The notes under the pieces were generated by a model that was given only the letters and a program-made list of their open reading frames with translations, was not told the origin of the DNA and made no database searches. The translations under genes were made by a program, and so were the position numbers. Positions 1-9,881 of a stretch of 64,000 nucleotides of DNA are shown in pieces. This stretch comes from Symbiodinium natans (Eukaryota; Sar; Dinophyceae; Suessiales; Symbiodiniaceae). How positions within the stretch are numbered: position 1 is the first letter of the stretch; each line of letters begins with the position of its first letter. The stretch covers positions 175,996 through 239,995 of the forward strand of contig CAJNDS010002724.1 in NCBI GenBank assembly GCA_905221605.1, in the 5' to 3' direction.

Positions 1-187
1 GACGGAGTCTCTCGAGACGACTGGTCTGCGGCAGCAGAGCTCGAGTGCAAGTTCGCGAAGTTTGACTTCTCCAAGGCGTACAAGTGGTTCCGAAAACTCC
101 CCAACTTAGAGGAATCGGCTCTCTTTCCCAAGTTCGTCAAGTTCGCCGAGCACTTGGGCGCGCAGGGAGTGGGGGAACAGCGCGCGT
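1..187 (+). CDS. Partial coding exon of an unidentified gene
   Basis: Frame 1 is open from the first base to a TGA at 185-187. It reads as a lysine- and phenylalanine-rich helical segment, for example KFAKFDFSKAYKWFRKLP followed by FPKFVKFAEHLG. The exon probably ends just before the GC or GT donor around 181-186, because from 195 the sequence becomes the first satellite unit. Splicing to the AG at 215-216 would continue with NTGREQEALRAFLVADRK, a good helical peptide present in every satellite unit. I do not recognise the family. The 5' part lies outside the window. Confidence 0.4.
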
Positions 188-194
188 GAGTGGA

Positions 195-3100
195 GTGAGT
201 CGCGCTGTTCGTACAGAACACAGGCCGCGAGCAGGAGGCCCTGAGGGCATTCCTGGTCGCAGACCGAAAGACCGCCCCAAGACTCTCGGGATAGGGACCA
301 AAAGTCCGCATCGAGGTCTAAGCGAATGCCTTCGCTTTTACAGTTACGGAGGGGTGCTTGTCGTGTTTTGCACGTGTGCAAAGAGTGACAAGCAGTACGT
401 AGTGCACAGTTTCGTTCGTACTGCAGTCCGCTTCAGCTCGCACTTTCGCTTTTTACAGTTGCAGCATCAGAGGCCCGAGCGTGTGGTCAGCATTTTCAGC
501 TTTTCCCACCACACCCGCCCGTGAGTCGCGCTGTTCGTACAGAACACAGGCCGCGAGCAGGAGGCCCTGAGGGCCTTCCTGGTCGCAGACCGAAAGACCG
601 CCCCAAGACTCTCGGGATAGGGACCAAAAGTCCGCATCGAGGTCTAAGCGAATGCCTTCGCTTTTACAGTTACGGAGGGGTGCTTGTCGTGTTTTGCACG
701 TGTGCAAAGAGTGACAAGCAGTACGTAGTGCACAGTTTCGTTCGTACTGCAGTCCGCTTCAGCTCGCACTTTCGCTTTTTACAGTTGCAGCATCAGAGGC
801 CCGAGCGTGTGGTCCAGCATTTTCAGCTTTTCCCACCACACCCCCCGTGAGTCGCGCTGTTTCGTACAGAACACAGGCCGCGAGCAGGAGGCCCTGAGGG
901 CATTTCCTGGTCGCAGACCGAAAGACCGCCCCAAGACTCTCGGGATAGGGACCAAAAGTCCGCATCGAGGTCTAAGCGAATGCCTTCGCTTTTACAGTTA
1001 CGGAGGGGTGCTTGTCGTGTTTTGCACGTGTGCAAAGAGTGACAAGCAGTACGTAGTGCACAGTTTCGTTCGTACTGCAGTCCGCTTCAGCTCGCACTTT
1101 CGCTTTTTACAGTTGCAGCATCAGAGGCCCGAGCGTGTGGTCAGCATTTTCAGCTTTTCCCACCACACCCGCCCGTGAGTCGCGCTGTTCGTACAGAACA
1201 CAGGCCGCGAGCAGGAGGCCCTGAGGGCATTCCTGGTCGCAGACCGAAAGACCGCCCCAAGACTCTCGGGATAGGGACCAAAAGTCCGCATCGAGGTCTA
1301 AGCGAATGCCTTCGCTTTTACAGTTACGGAGGGGTGCTTGTCGTGTTTTGCACGTGTGCAAAGAGTGACAAGCAGTACGTAGTGCACAGTTTCGTTCGTA
1401 CTGCAGTCCGCTTCAGCTCGCACTTTCGCTTTTTACAGTTGCAGCATCAGAGGCCCGAGCGTGTGGTCAGCATTTTCAGCTTTTCCCACCACACCCGCCC
1501 GTGAGTCGCGCTGTTCGTACAGAACACAGGCCGCGAGCAGGAGGCCCTGAGGGCATTCCTGGTCGCAGACCGAAAGACCGCCCCAAGACTCTCGGGATAG
1601 GGACCAAAAGTCCGCATCGAGGTCTAAGCGAATGCCTTCGCTTTTACAGTTACGGAGGGGTGCTTGTCGTGTTTTGCACGTGCAAAGAGTGACAAGCAGT
1701 ACGTAGTGCACAGTTTCGTTCGTACTGCAGTCCGCTTCAGCTCGCACTTTCGCTTTTTACATCTTTTTACAGTTGCAGCATCAGAGGCCCGAGCGTGTGG
1801 TCAGCATTTTCAGCTTTTCCCACCACACCCGCCCGTGAGTCGCGCTGTTCGTACAGAACACAGGCCGCGAGCAGGAGGCCCTGAGGGCATTCCTGGTCGC
1901 AGACCGAAAGACCGCCCCAAGACTCTCGGGATAGGGACCAAAAGTCCGCATCGAGGTCTAAGCGAATGCCTTCGCTTTTACAGTTACGGAGGGGTGCTTG
2001 TCGTGTTTTGCACGTGTGCAAAGAGTGACAAGCAGTACGTAGTGCACAGTTTCGTTCGTACTGCAGTCCGCTTCAGCTCGCACTTTCGCTTTTTACAGTT
2101 GCAGCATCAGAGGCCCGAGCGTGTGGTCAGCATTTTCAGCTTTTCCCACCACACCCGCCCGTGAGTCGCGCTGTTCGTACAGAACACAGGCCGCGAGCAG
2201 GAGGCCCTGAGGGCATTCCTGGTCGCAGACCGAAAGACCGCCCCAAGACTCTCGGGATAGGGACCAAAAGTCCGCATCGAGGTCTAAGCGAATGCCTTCG
2301 CTTTTACAGTTACGGAGGGGTGCTTGTCGTGTTTTGCACGTGTGCAAAGAGTGACAAGCAGTACGTAGTGCACAGTTTCGTTCGTACTGCAGTCCGCTTC
2401 AGCTCGCACTTTCGCTTTTTACAGTTGCAGCATCAGAGGCCCGAGCGTGTGGTCAGCATTTTCAGCTTTTCCCACCACACCCGCCCGTGAGTCGCGCTGT
2501 TCGTACAGAACACAGGCCGCGAGCAGGAGGCCCTGAGGGCATTCCTGGTCGCAGACCGAAAGACCGCCCCAAGACTCTCGGGATAGGGACCAAAAGTCCG
2601 CATCGAGGTCTAAGCGAATGCCTTCGCTTTTACAGTTACGGAGGGGTGCTTGTCGTGTTTTGCACGTGTGCAAAGAGTGACAAGCAGTACGTAGTGCACA
2701 GTTTCGTTCGTACTGCAGTCCGCTTCAGCTCGCACTTTCGCTTTTTACAGTTGCAGCATCAGAGGCCCGAGCGTGTGGTCAGCATTTTCAGCTTTTCCCA
2801 CCACACCCGCCCGTGAGTCGCGCTGTTCGTACAGAACACAGGCCGCGAGCAGGAGGCCCTGAGGGCATTCCTGGTCGCAGACCGAAAGACCGCCCCAAGA
2901 CTCTCGGGATAGGGACCAAAAGTCCGCATCGAGGTCTAAGCGAATGCCTTCGCTTTTACAGTTACGGAGGGGTGCTTGTCGTGTTTTGCACGTGTGCAAA
3001 GAGTGACAAGCAGTACGTAGTGCACAGTTTCGTTCGTACTGCAGTCCGCTTCAGCTCGCACTTTCGCTTTTTACAGTTGCAGCATCAGAGGCCCGAGCGT

Positions 3101-3969
3101 GTGGTCAGCATTTTCAGCTTTTCCCACCACACCCGCCCGTGAGTCGCGCTGTTCGTACAGAACACAGGCCGCGAGCAGGAGGCCCTGAGGGCATTCCTGG
3201 TCGCAGACCGAAAGACCGCCCCAAGACTCTCGGGATAGGGACCAAAAGTCCGCATCGAGGTCTAAGCGAATGCCTTCGCTTTTACAGTTACGGAGGGGTG
3301 CTTGTCGTGTTTTGCACGTGTGCAAAGAGTGACAAGCAGTACGTAGTGCACAGTTTCGTTCGTACTGCAGTCCGCTTCAGCTCGCACTTTCGCTTTTTAC
3401 AGTTGCAGCATCAGAGGCCCGAGCGTGTGGTCAGCATTTTCAGCTTTTCCCACCACACCCGCCCGTGAGTCGCGCTGTTCGTACAGAACACAGGCCGCGA
3501 GCAGGAGGCCCTGAGGGCATTCCTGGTCGCAGACCGAAAGACCGCCCCAAGACTCTCGGGATAGGGACCAAAAGTCCGCATCGAGGTCTAAGCGAATGCC
3601 TTCGCTTTTACAGTTACGGAGGGGTGCTTGTCGTGTTTTGCACGTGTGCAAAGAGTGACAAGCAGTACGTAGTGCACAGTTTCGTTCGTACTGCAGTCCG
3701 CTTCAGCTCGCACTTTCGCTTTTTACATCTTTTTACAGTTGCAGCATCAGAGGCCCGAGCGTGTGGTCAGCATTTTCAGCTTTTCCCACCACACCCGCCC
3801 GTGAGTCGCGCTGTTCGTACAGAACACAGGCCGCGAGCAGGAGGCCCTGAGGGCATTCCTGGTCGCAGACCGAAAGACCGCCCCAAGACTCTCGGGATAG
3901 GGACCAAAAGTCCGCATCGAGGTCTAAGCGAATGCCTTCGCTTTTACAGTTACGGAGGGGTGCTTGTCG
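195..3969 (+). repeat. Tandem satellite, 326-bp unit, 11 full copies plus a partial
   Basis: Unit starts (GTGAGTCGCGCTGTT) fall at 195, 521, 847, 1175, 1501, 1835, 2161, 2487, 2813, 3139, 3465 and 3801. The last copy breaks off near 3969. Units are almost identical. Differences are a few single-base length changes in units 2-3, a 2-bp loss near 1681, and a 10-bp insertion (ATCTTTTTAC) in the units starting at 1501 and 3465. Each unit carries a donor-like GTGAGT, several polypyrimidine-AG acceptors (TTTTTACAG, CGTACAG) and a 70-odd bp stretch that could code for REQEALRAFLVADRK. It looks like an exon-plus-intron segment amplified in tandem. The many open frames in it are repeats of each other and not separate genes. 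Confidence 0.96.
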
Positions 3970-5061
3970 CGGTGCGGTCTGGTGCGGGGTGAGGCTCTGG
4001 GAGCAGTACACCTTTTCCACCCGTCAGATTGTGGAAGAGGCCTTTCTGAGAAGATGCAGGTTGTTCCCAAGTAGCTGCGCGTAGTTGCCGCAACCCACGC
4101 ACGGCGAATCTTCTGCTGTCTCTGCGAGTAGGTGCCATCGATGATGTTCGAGCGGAACTTCATCGTGGGAGACTGAACAAGGGATCTTTCAGCGCTAGGA
4201 CCCTTTTCTGGAGTGGTTGTCGATCTTTACAGCGCATGTTTCTGGATAGTTCTGAAACCGCCGGCTGCCAATCGTAGGGTGCTGAGGACCTTAGGCATGG
4301 TCGACAGATGCAGATGTCAAGGTCTCCGCAGTTCTCCAAATTTTTTCATTTCCCACGACGTCGGCGTCCCAGGACTCCAGCCCATCCGCACCAGGCGTTT
4401 AGCAAGTTGTGAGAATCTGCTACATACATACACGCCTCGGCCCGGGGATCGTCATAATCAGCCCACTTTCGGCTCATTGCAGAAGCCGACAAGCCGAATC
4501 TGTCGGCAACTGACGTTGCGGTTGAAGGGTTTAAGCATCCAGAGCTTCCATTTCCCTAAGCCACTGTGAGCCCAGCCACCTCGGTTTAGGGCTTTGGGGT
4601 TTCGGGGGGGGGGGGGGGTAGCAAAATTCCTGGTCCTGTCACTGGCACGTAGATTAGGTTCTGAACATATGAAAGCCTTCGGCTACCTCAAACCCGCAAG
4701 CCCGATGGCGTAAGCGGCAAGCTGAAAGTCCGGGAATCCTAAACCCTCATAAGCCTTGAACCTTGCAACCTGAAATTCCACGGCGAAGCCGCTCCTTGGG
4801 GGCACGGGGTGAGGGTGGTTGGGGGGGGGGTGGGTGGAAGGCTGCCGGCTAGGCGGAAGAGTAGGTGGTACCCTAGCCGGACCTAGCCCATCTTGGGCCG
4901 AACGAGCCCCGAGGTTGACGGGATGGAGCAACTACGAAGCCTGCGCCATCCAAGAGATGGAAGCAGGGCCCACAGGTCCGAGCCTCGTTTGATTTCTTCT
5001 CGCCAGACTTTCGAAAGGCATGGCCCTGAACTTTCGAAAGCATAAACTTGGACGCCCATAA
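3970..5061. other. No supported gene; G-rich tracts
   Basis: The satellite ends abruptly and unique sequence begins. I see no exon that I can defend here. There is a poly-G run at about 4604-4618 and another G-rich stretch near 4820-4830. Confidence 0.5.
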
Positions 5062-5403
5062 CATGTGGCCAGGAACGGTGCTGGACTCGCTCAGCGACGA
5101 CCGCCCGGAGCTGTCCGCGAACTCACCCGAAGAGGCCCTTGAAGCGCTTAGGAACGGAGACGTGCAGACGTTGAGAGTTTGCTGAGTTTGCTCCTTCGCT
5201 GGTTTTTCCTCAAAAAGTGCCGAAGTGCTTTCGGCGAGCTCCGGAAGCTGATACGCAGCAACTGGGCAGGGGTATCTTGCCATGTGGCGCAGTTGTCGTG
5301 CTTACACCCTGCCGAAGGTGGTGCTGGAATGCGGCAAGATGATCGACACTTACGGTCTAAGTCTGCTGGTGCGAGCACCAGGCCAGATGGCTGCAGCTTA
5401 TGA
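5062..5403 (+). CDS. Two possible coding exons, unidentified
   Basis: From 5062 a frame reads MWPGTVLDSLSDDRPEL and then SPEEALEALRNGDVQ, acidic and amphipathic like real protein. It stops at a TGA near 5183. A second frame, opening after an AG near 5268, reads GYLAMWRSCRAYTLPK and then LECGKMIDTYGLSLLVRAPG. Composition and the flanking AG suggest coding exons on the + strand, but no family is recognised and the join is not established. Confidence 0.28.
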
Positions 5404-5410
5404 AAGCACA

Positions 5411-6230
5411 CTACCGCACACTTGTTCGTGCAACGCGTGAACTGCGCAGGCGGTGGTGAGATGGTGGCGGTTGGCGTCTCAATATGCTAACAATGAAACC
5501 AGGGCTGCACGGACATCTCTATCTTTCCTAATTTTTGCGGGAGCGGGCCAAGGCATCTGTGTTGCGGGTGAAGCGGCTACCAGAGGTGCAGTCGCTTGGG
5601 GTGGCCGTCTCTAAGTCGTTCTTCTGTCCTCGCCATCGTGACAGTCGAGAGGGACGATGGCAAGCGATGAGCTTCGATACCCAAAATGGGTAGCGGATGT
5701 AGTCGTGCGCGGTAGCTTAGGTAGTTTGGAGAGATGTCGTCAGCATTGGCGTGTCCGGTTGGGCCCGCAGTGGAGCCTGAGTGCAGGGCTGTCACCTCGA
5801 CGAGGACCTGGAGGCCTGGAACATCGTGACGGGAGCACTTGTCGGCGATGAATAGCGGGAACGACAAGGTAGTAGGGGTCAACAGCAGGTCAATATGTTG
5901 CATACTGTTGCATTATGTTGCAGCCGTACGAAGGTGCCTCCTGCCTCTTGCTGGTGCATGATTTTTTTGCTTGCTTGATATGGATCCCCGTCTGCCAGCC
6001 CTCGGTGACCTGCACCGTGGACATGCGCCTCGTCGGGATGTTAGTGCATCTCCGAGGGTTCGGTTGATGGAGCTTGGCATAGCTTGGCTCTGCATGGACC
6101 AATCTGCTCGTCCGTCTTACCGTGCATCTCGGCTAGCCTTTTTGTTTTCGATGTTCTCGCACGTCCCCGCAAGGGAGGTGGTGATGGATGCCGGAAGCCT
6201 GGAGGAGTGCTGCAGGGTTTCGGAGCGGAG
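5411..6230. other. No supported gene
   Basis: Open frames here are short and of unremarkable composition. I see no motif, repeat or clear exon. Confidence 0.4.
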
Positions 6231-6725
6231 GTCTATTTTTTTAGGTTTTTTTGTTTTTTGTTTTTTTTTGTTTTTTTTTTTTTTTTTTGTTTTTTTTGTT
6301 TTTTTTTTTTTTTTGTTCTTGCTAAACCCCAAACCCCAAACCCCAACCCCAAACCCCAACCCCAAACCCCAAACCCCCAAACCCCAAACCCAAACCCAAA
6401 CCCTAAACCCTAAACCCGAAACCCCAAACCCAACCCCCAAACTCCCAAACTCCCAAACTCCCAAACCCCAAACCCCAAACCCCAAACCCCAAACCCCAAA
6501 ACCCCAAACCCTAAACCCTAAACCCTAAACCCTAAACCCTAAACCCTAAACCCTAAACCCTAAACCCTAAACCCTCAACCCTCAACCCTCAACCCTAAAC
6601 CCTAAACCCTAAACCCTAAACCCTAAAACCTAAAACCTAAACCCTAAACCCTAAAACCTAAACCCTAAACCCTAAAGCAAAAAAAAAAACAAAAACAATT
6701 CCCAAAAAAAAAACAAAAAACTCCT
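6231..6725. repeat. T-rich arm, telomere-like array, A-rich arm
   Basis: About 6235-6318 is nearly pure T broken by single G. About 6321-6675 is a long array that begins as AAACCCC variants, passes through AAACTCCC variants and becomes regular CCCTAAA. About 6677-6720 is A-rich with single C, roughly the reverse complement of the left arm. The central array is the TTTAGGG-type telomere repeat read on the C strand, degenerate on the left and cleaner on the right. Low-complexity frames such as KPQTPNPNPKP across it are artefacts of the repeat. Confidence 0.9.
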
Positions 6726-7033
6726 AATTTAGTTCTCCGGCCTTGCGGAGCTTCTTGTTCGGCAACCTTGGAATCAGCACTTGGACCAAACATGCCAGAA
6801 CATCCCGGATGCCTACATAGAGGGCCTGGATCCTTCCGCAGCATGTGAAGGCAGTCGCTTACATTGAGAGCATTGCCACCTCCCGCGCCTGGCCACCGGC
6901 CCAGGAGTGAGTAGATTTGTTTCGTGGCTTGAGATGCTCCACCATTTTTTGTTTTCACACGGCTCAGCCGTCTCTTCTTGCATCCCAGATCTGCCCATGC
7001 TGAGTCCATTCTGCTTGGTGTAGCCATGTGTAG

Positions 7034-7587
7034 CTGCCCAAGGCGTGGAGCTGGCCTGGCCTCTCGACTGATGAGTTTCATGGAGGATAAGGCCCGGGCG
7101 ATCAGTTGCGTGCGGCAGTTTGCGGATGTTTGTGGAGTCGGACTGCAACCTACCCCACACTGAAACCCTACTTCCAAATTTCAAGGCTATGTGAGACATC
7201 TGGGCACTGCTTGCTGAGAGGCACGCGCGTGGGGCCTGCGGCTCATCGCCTTGCATGTCCACCGGGACAACTGGCCGGGGGCCGCAGGACTTGACGGGCC
7301 GCAGGTTGATAGGGCATGTGCGGCAAGAGTGCATTGCTGTTGAGCAGAGGTCAGCGCTGCGCTTCTATCAAAAGAAGGGCTTCGAGGTGCGGGAGCACAC
7401 CAAAACTAAAGGCTTATCAAAGGTGGCCTTTGCCGTGACTCCGCTGTTTGCCTTGCCAGACGACGTCGGACTGGCTTGGCTGGGGCGACAAGTTCTTCCT
7501 TCTGCTGAAGCCTCTTTATGCAGCGGAGGCTGTCGCTGCGAAGTGATGAGTGACACTTTGACATTCAATGCCTTAATGCTCCTGTGA
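7034..7587 (+). CDS. GNAT-family N-acetyltransferase, C-terminal exons
   Basis: Three exons join in phase. 7034-7091 gives CPRRGAGLASRLMSFMEDK, the acetyl-CoA pyrophosphate loop (R-R-G-x-G-x-A) and following helix of the GNAT fold. 7221-7273 gives ARAWGLRLIALHVHRDNW. 7350-7587 gives SALRFYQKKGFEVREH and runs to a TGA. The V-x-x-x-N-x-x-A-x-x-F-Y-x-x-x-GF signature is that of RimI/NAT-type enzymes, which move acetyl from acetyl-CoA to an amine, often a protein N-terminus. Both introns (7092-7220 and 7274-7349) start with GC. The first begins GCCCGGGCG and the next exon begins GCACGCGCG, a near direct repeat. N-terminal exons upstream were not found, so the substrate cannot be inferred. Confidence 0.72.
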
Positions 7588-8447
7588 GCTAGTGGTCCCG
7601 TGACGTTCGGAGCAGGGTAAACCAGCTCTGCCTCTGTCGAAGAAGAAGTGCATGCTGCCAGAAAGCTGCTTGTCGTGGCTTTCTGGGCAGATTTCGCTTG
7701 CAAAATCATTTAACGCTCGAAGCACATTGGTTTTAGCTGGTTCAGTGCCTGAGCGCACGGGTTTCCACCAGCGTTTCCGCCAACCTGGCTGCAGATCAAA
7801 AGTGCAGGGTTCCGGTTCAAGCCTAGGCGACACTTTTCGGCGTACCAGGGGTTGAAGGATAGCAGAGGTTCAGTGTGCATATTCAGACCTCTTTGCAAGG
7901 CATGGATGCGCGCACATGTCCCAGGTGATTCAATCGCAATGTCGCAATGTCACTGTATTGAGATTGGCATCTTTCGGCTCAAGAAATGAGCTGCTCGCAT
8001 TCAGCAAGCATGACGTGATCAGCAGTCGTAGGGATCCAGAAGTAGCCTAATGGCTGCTCAAATCGCAAGTCGCTCTCACGATGTTTGACAACGAGTCAAA
8101 GCGACACTATCTCAACCTAGATCAGACGCGTGCGTTCGCGTGTGTCAGTGGCGTTTTGCTGGAAGATGCAACTCGGGCTCTAAAGCCGCCGCAGGCACGA
8201 CCCCAGCACCCATCAACAGCGGTCTCCGACATGTGCTGGACATGCGGTGGACCGTAGCGTAGTTTGGGAGGATTGCTGATGTGCGAAATCGACATCTTGC
8301 CGGGCTTGCCGGAGAGCTGCCGCTGCAGTGAGGTGGAGGCGGCAAAGGGGAAGCAACCTGCTTCGTCTCCATACGTCTCCATGAGTTCAATGCGAGCTGC
8401 GTGGCATGCTTCTTGCCCTGTCGTACCGTCATTTTGAGAGAGTCCAG
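7588..8447. other. No supported gene
   Basis: I find no convincing exon. The frames 7652-7855 (+) and 8145-8582 (-) are open but have no family features. Confidence 0.4.
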
Positions 8448-9121
8448 GAGCTCTTCGGCAGATTTGGCAAGGCGGGGGGGGACGCTCTCGAGGAAGATCA
8501 GGATGACATGCGATGACATTGCGGGATTTCCCTTTTTTGCGATAGGGGGGCGGGGGCGGCGGTCCGCTATGGGTTCCTTCAATTTGTTTTGGAGGTGGAC
8601 TATCTGTTCATCCCACCCCCGGCGCTTCGTCGGTCAGAGCCAAGCTTCATCAAGCCCGGAGCTCCAGAATTTGTGGAATATCAGGTTGGAGATGGTTCGG
8701 CTCTGGCCGCGTTTGCATGCTCCATACAATGTGAATGGAACAAGTAAGACAGGCCAGACAGGCCAACAGAAAATAACAGAAACCAAGAACAGCACGTCTT
8801 GCTGATCCTTTTACGAGCACGAGGTTTTGGAACCCGGACGGGGCCACTGCGGCCTTCAAAGCGTCGAAAGAGAACCAGGTCGGAAGTGCCAACTCTTTGC
8901 CGATGCTCTCATATCAATGTGGGCTTTCATTGCAAGCGCTGCAAGCGTGTTGCCAGTGCGTCCCTTCGGGTTGCTTGGGCTCAAAGCTTCTTGTTCCGAA
9001 CAGTAGCTTATCGACCAGTGACCCTCAGCACTTCGAGGCGCTCGAAAAGTCTAAGAGTCCAGCCAGAGACTTGCATCTACGTGCTCTTCAAGAACTGGCT
9101 TGTCCGACGACATCTGACTAA
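8448..9121 (+). CDS. Unidentified multi-exon gene
   Basis: Three coding-like exons follow in order. About 8448-8500, after CCAG, reads ELFGRFGKAGGDALEEDQ. A frame ending at 8743 reads GFLQFVLEVDYLFIPPPALR and later GDGSALAAFACSIQCEWN, with GTAAGA as donor. After the AG at 8786-8787 the frame continues in phase as TARLADPFTSTRFWNPDG and ATAAFKASKENQ. It then either ends at a GT donor (8879) or stays open to a TAA at 9121. The phase match between 8743 and 8788 is the main support. I do not recognise a domain. Confidence 0.45.
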
Positions 9122-9881
9122 ATCTCAGACTTGTGCTCAGGATGCAGAATGACCCCAACGCTGCACAGGGCCTGGAGTTGTCAAAGCAGGCACTTCGATG
9201 CCACTGCAAACCGTGCGAGAACTCTCACGCCCTCGCCAGGAAGGTGGGAAGGAAAACACACCACCAAGCAAGCGACGCAAAAGTGCAACCTGGTCACACT
9301 TGATGCATCTTTGCATGCTTCCGGCTTGATCACGGGACCGCACAGCGGCAAACGTAGGACGTATGAAGCAGGATGCTTGAGCCTTAAAGCCGAGGCAGAC
9401 AAAGTGAAGGGAGACTGGTTTGCACGCAGCGGCTTTCCAACTTACGATGATTGTTTTTGGAATCATGGCCAAGCCTCCTCAACCTCCTTCGCATCACACA
9501 ATGGCGCATTTCTTGTGAATTTCAAGGTGAGAAGGGCATTGAAATCGTGAGCCCGCGGGACTTGCAGCCGCCGCCTCCAGAGGATCGCTTGCTCCTCTAA
9601 AGCCTCGATGCCTCGGCTGTGTGCCCCAGAAGTGCTCAGAAGCTCTCAGAAAGCAAACTGGGTGAGGACATGGCCCTGGGCACCGAGATTCCTTGGTTCT
9701 CGCTGAACGACTGGCTTGGCACAACATGGGGGATGGGTTCAAGCTTGCAACTTCGGAGCTGCTCATAAGGTGAACCTTAAGTGAACAGGGAGTGCTACCC
9801 TCTTCGAGGCTGGTAATATGCCCCAACTCGAAGCGTAGTCGGCAGTGAGGCAACAGAGGTTGGGCGGTTGCACTCAGGCAC
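9122..9881. other. No firm gene; space upstream of the Aurora kinase
   Basis: A 139-codon + frame (9131-9550) has no recognisable features. No TATA-like box or other promoter element stands out before the kinase, as is usual for dinoflagellate genes. Confidence 0.4.

Noticed and set aside
195-3969. Regular direct repeats that might be a CRISPR array
   Set aside because: Units are 326 bp and contiguous with no unique spacers, and the genome is eukaryotic.
84-3992. Series of near-identical small proteins on both strands
   Set aside because: They are satellite-unit translations; the 326-bp unit is not a multiple of three and the frames are by-products.
6084-6528. Phe- and Pro/Lys-rich proteins
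   Set aside because: They are translations of the T-rich and telomere-like low-complexity block.
7960-7982. GGCTCAAG ending resembling the dinoflagellate spliced leader
   Set aside because: Only the last eight bases match well and the rest of the leader is absent. No retroposed gene follows.
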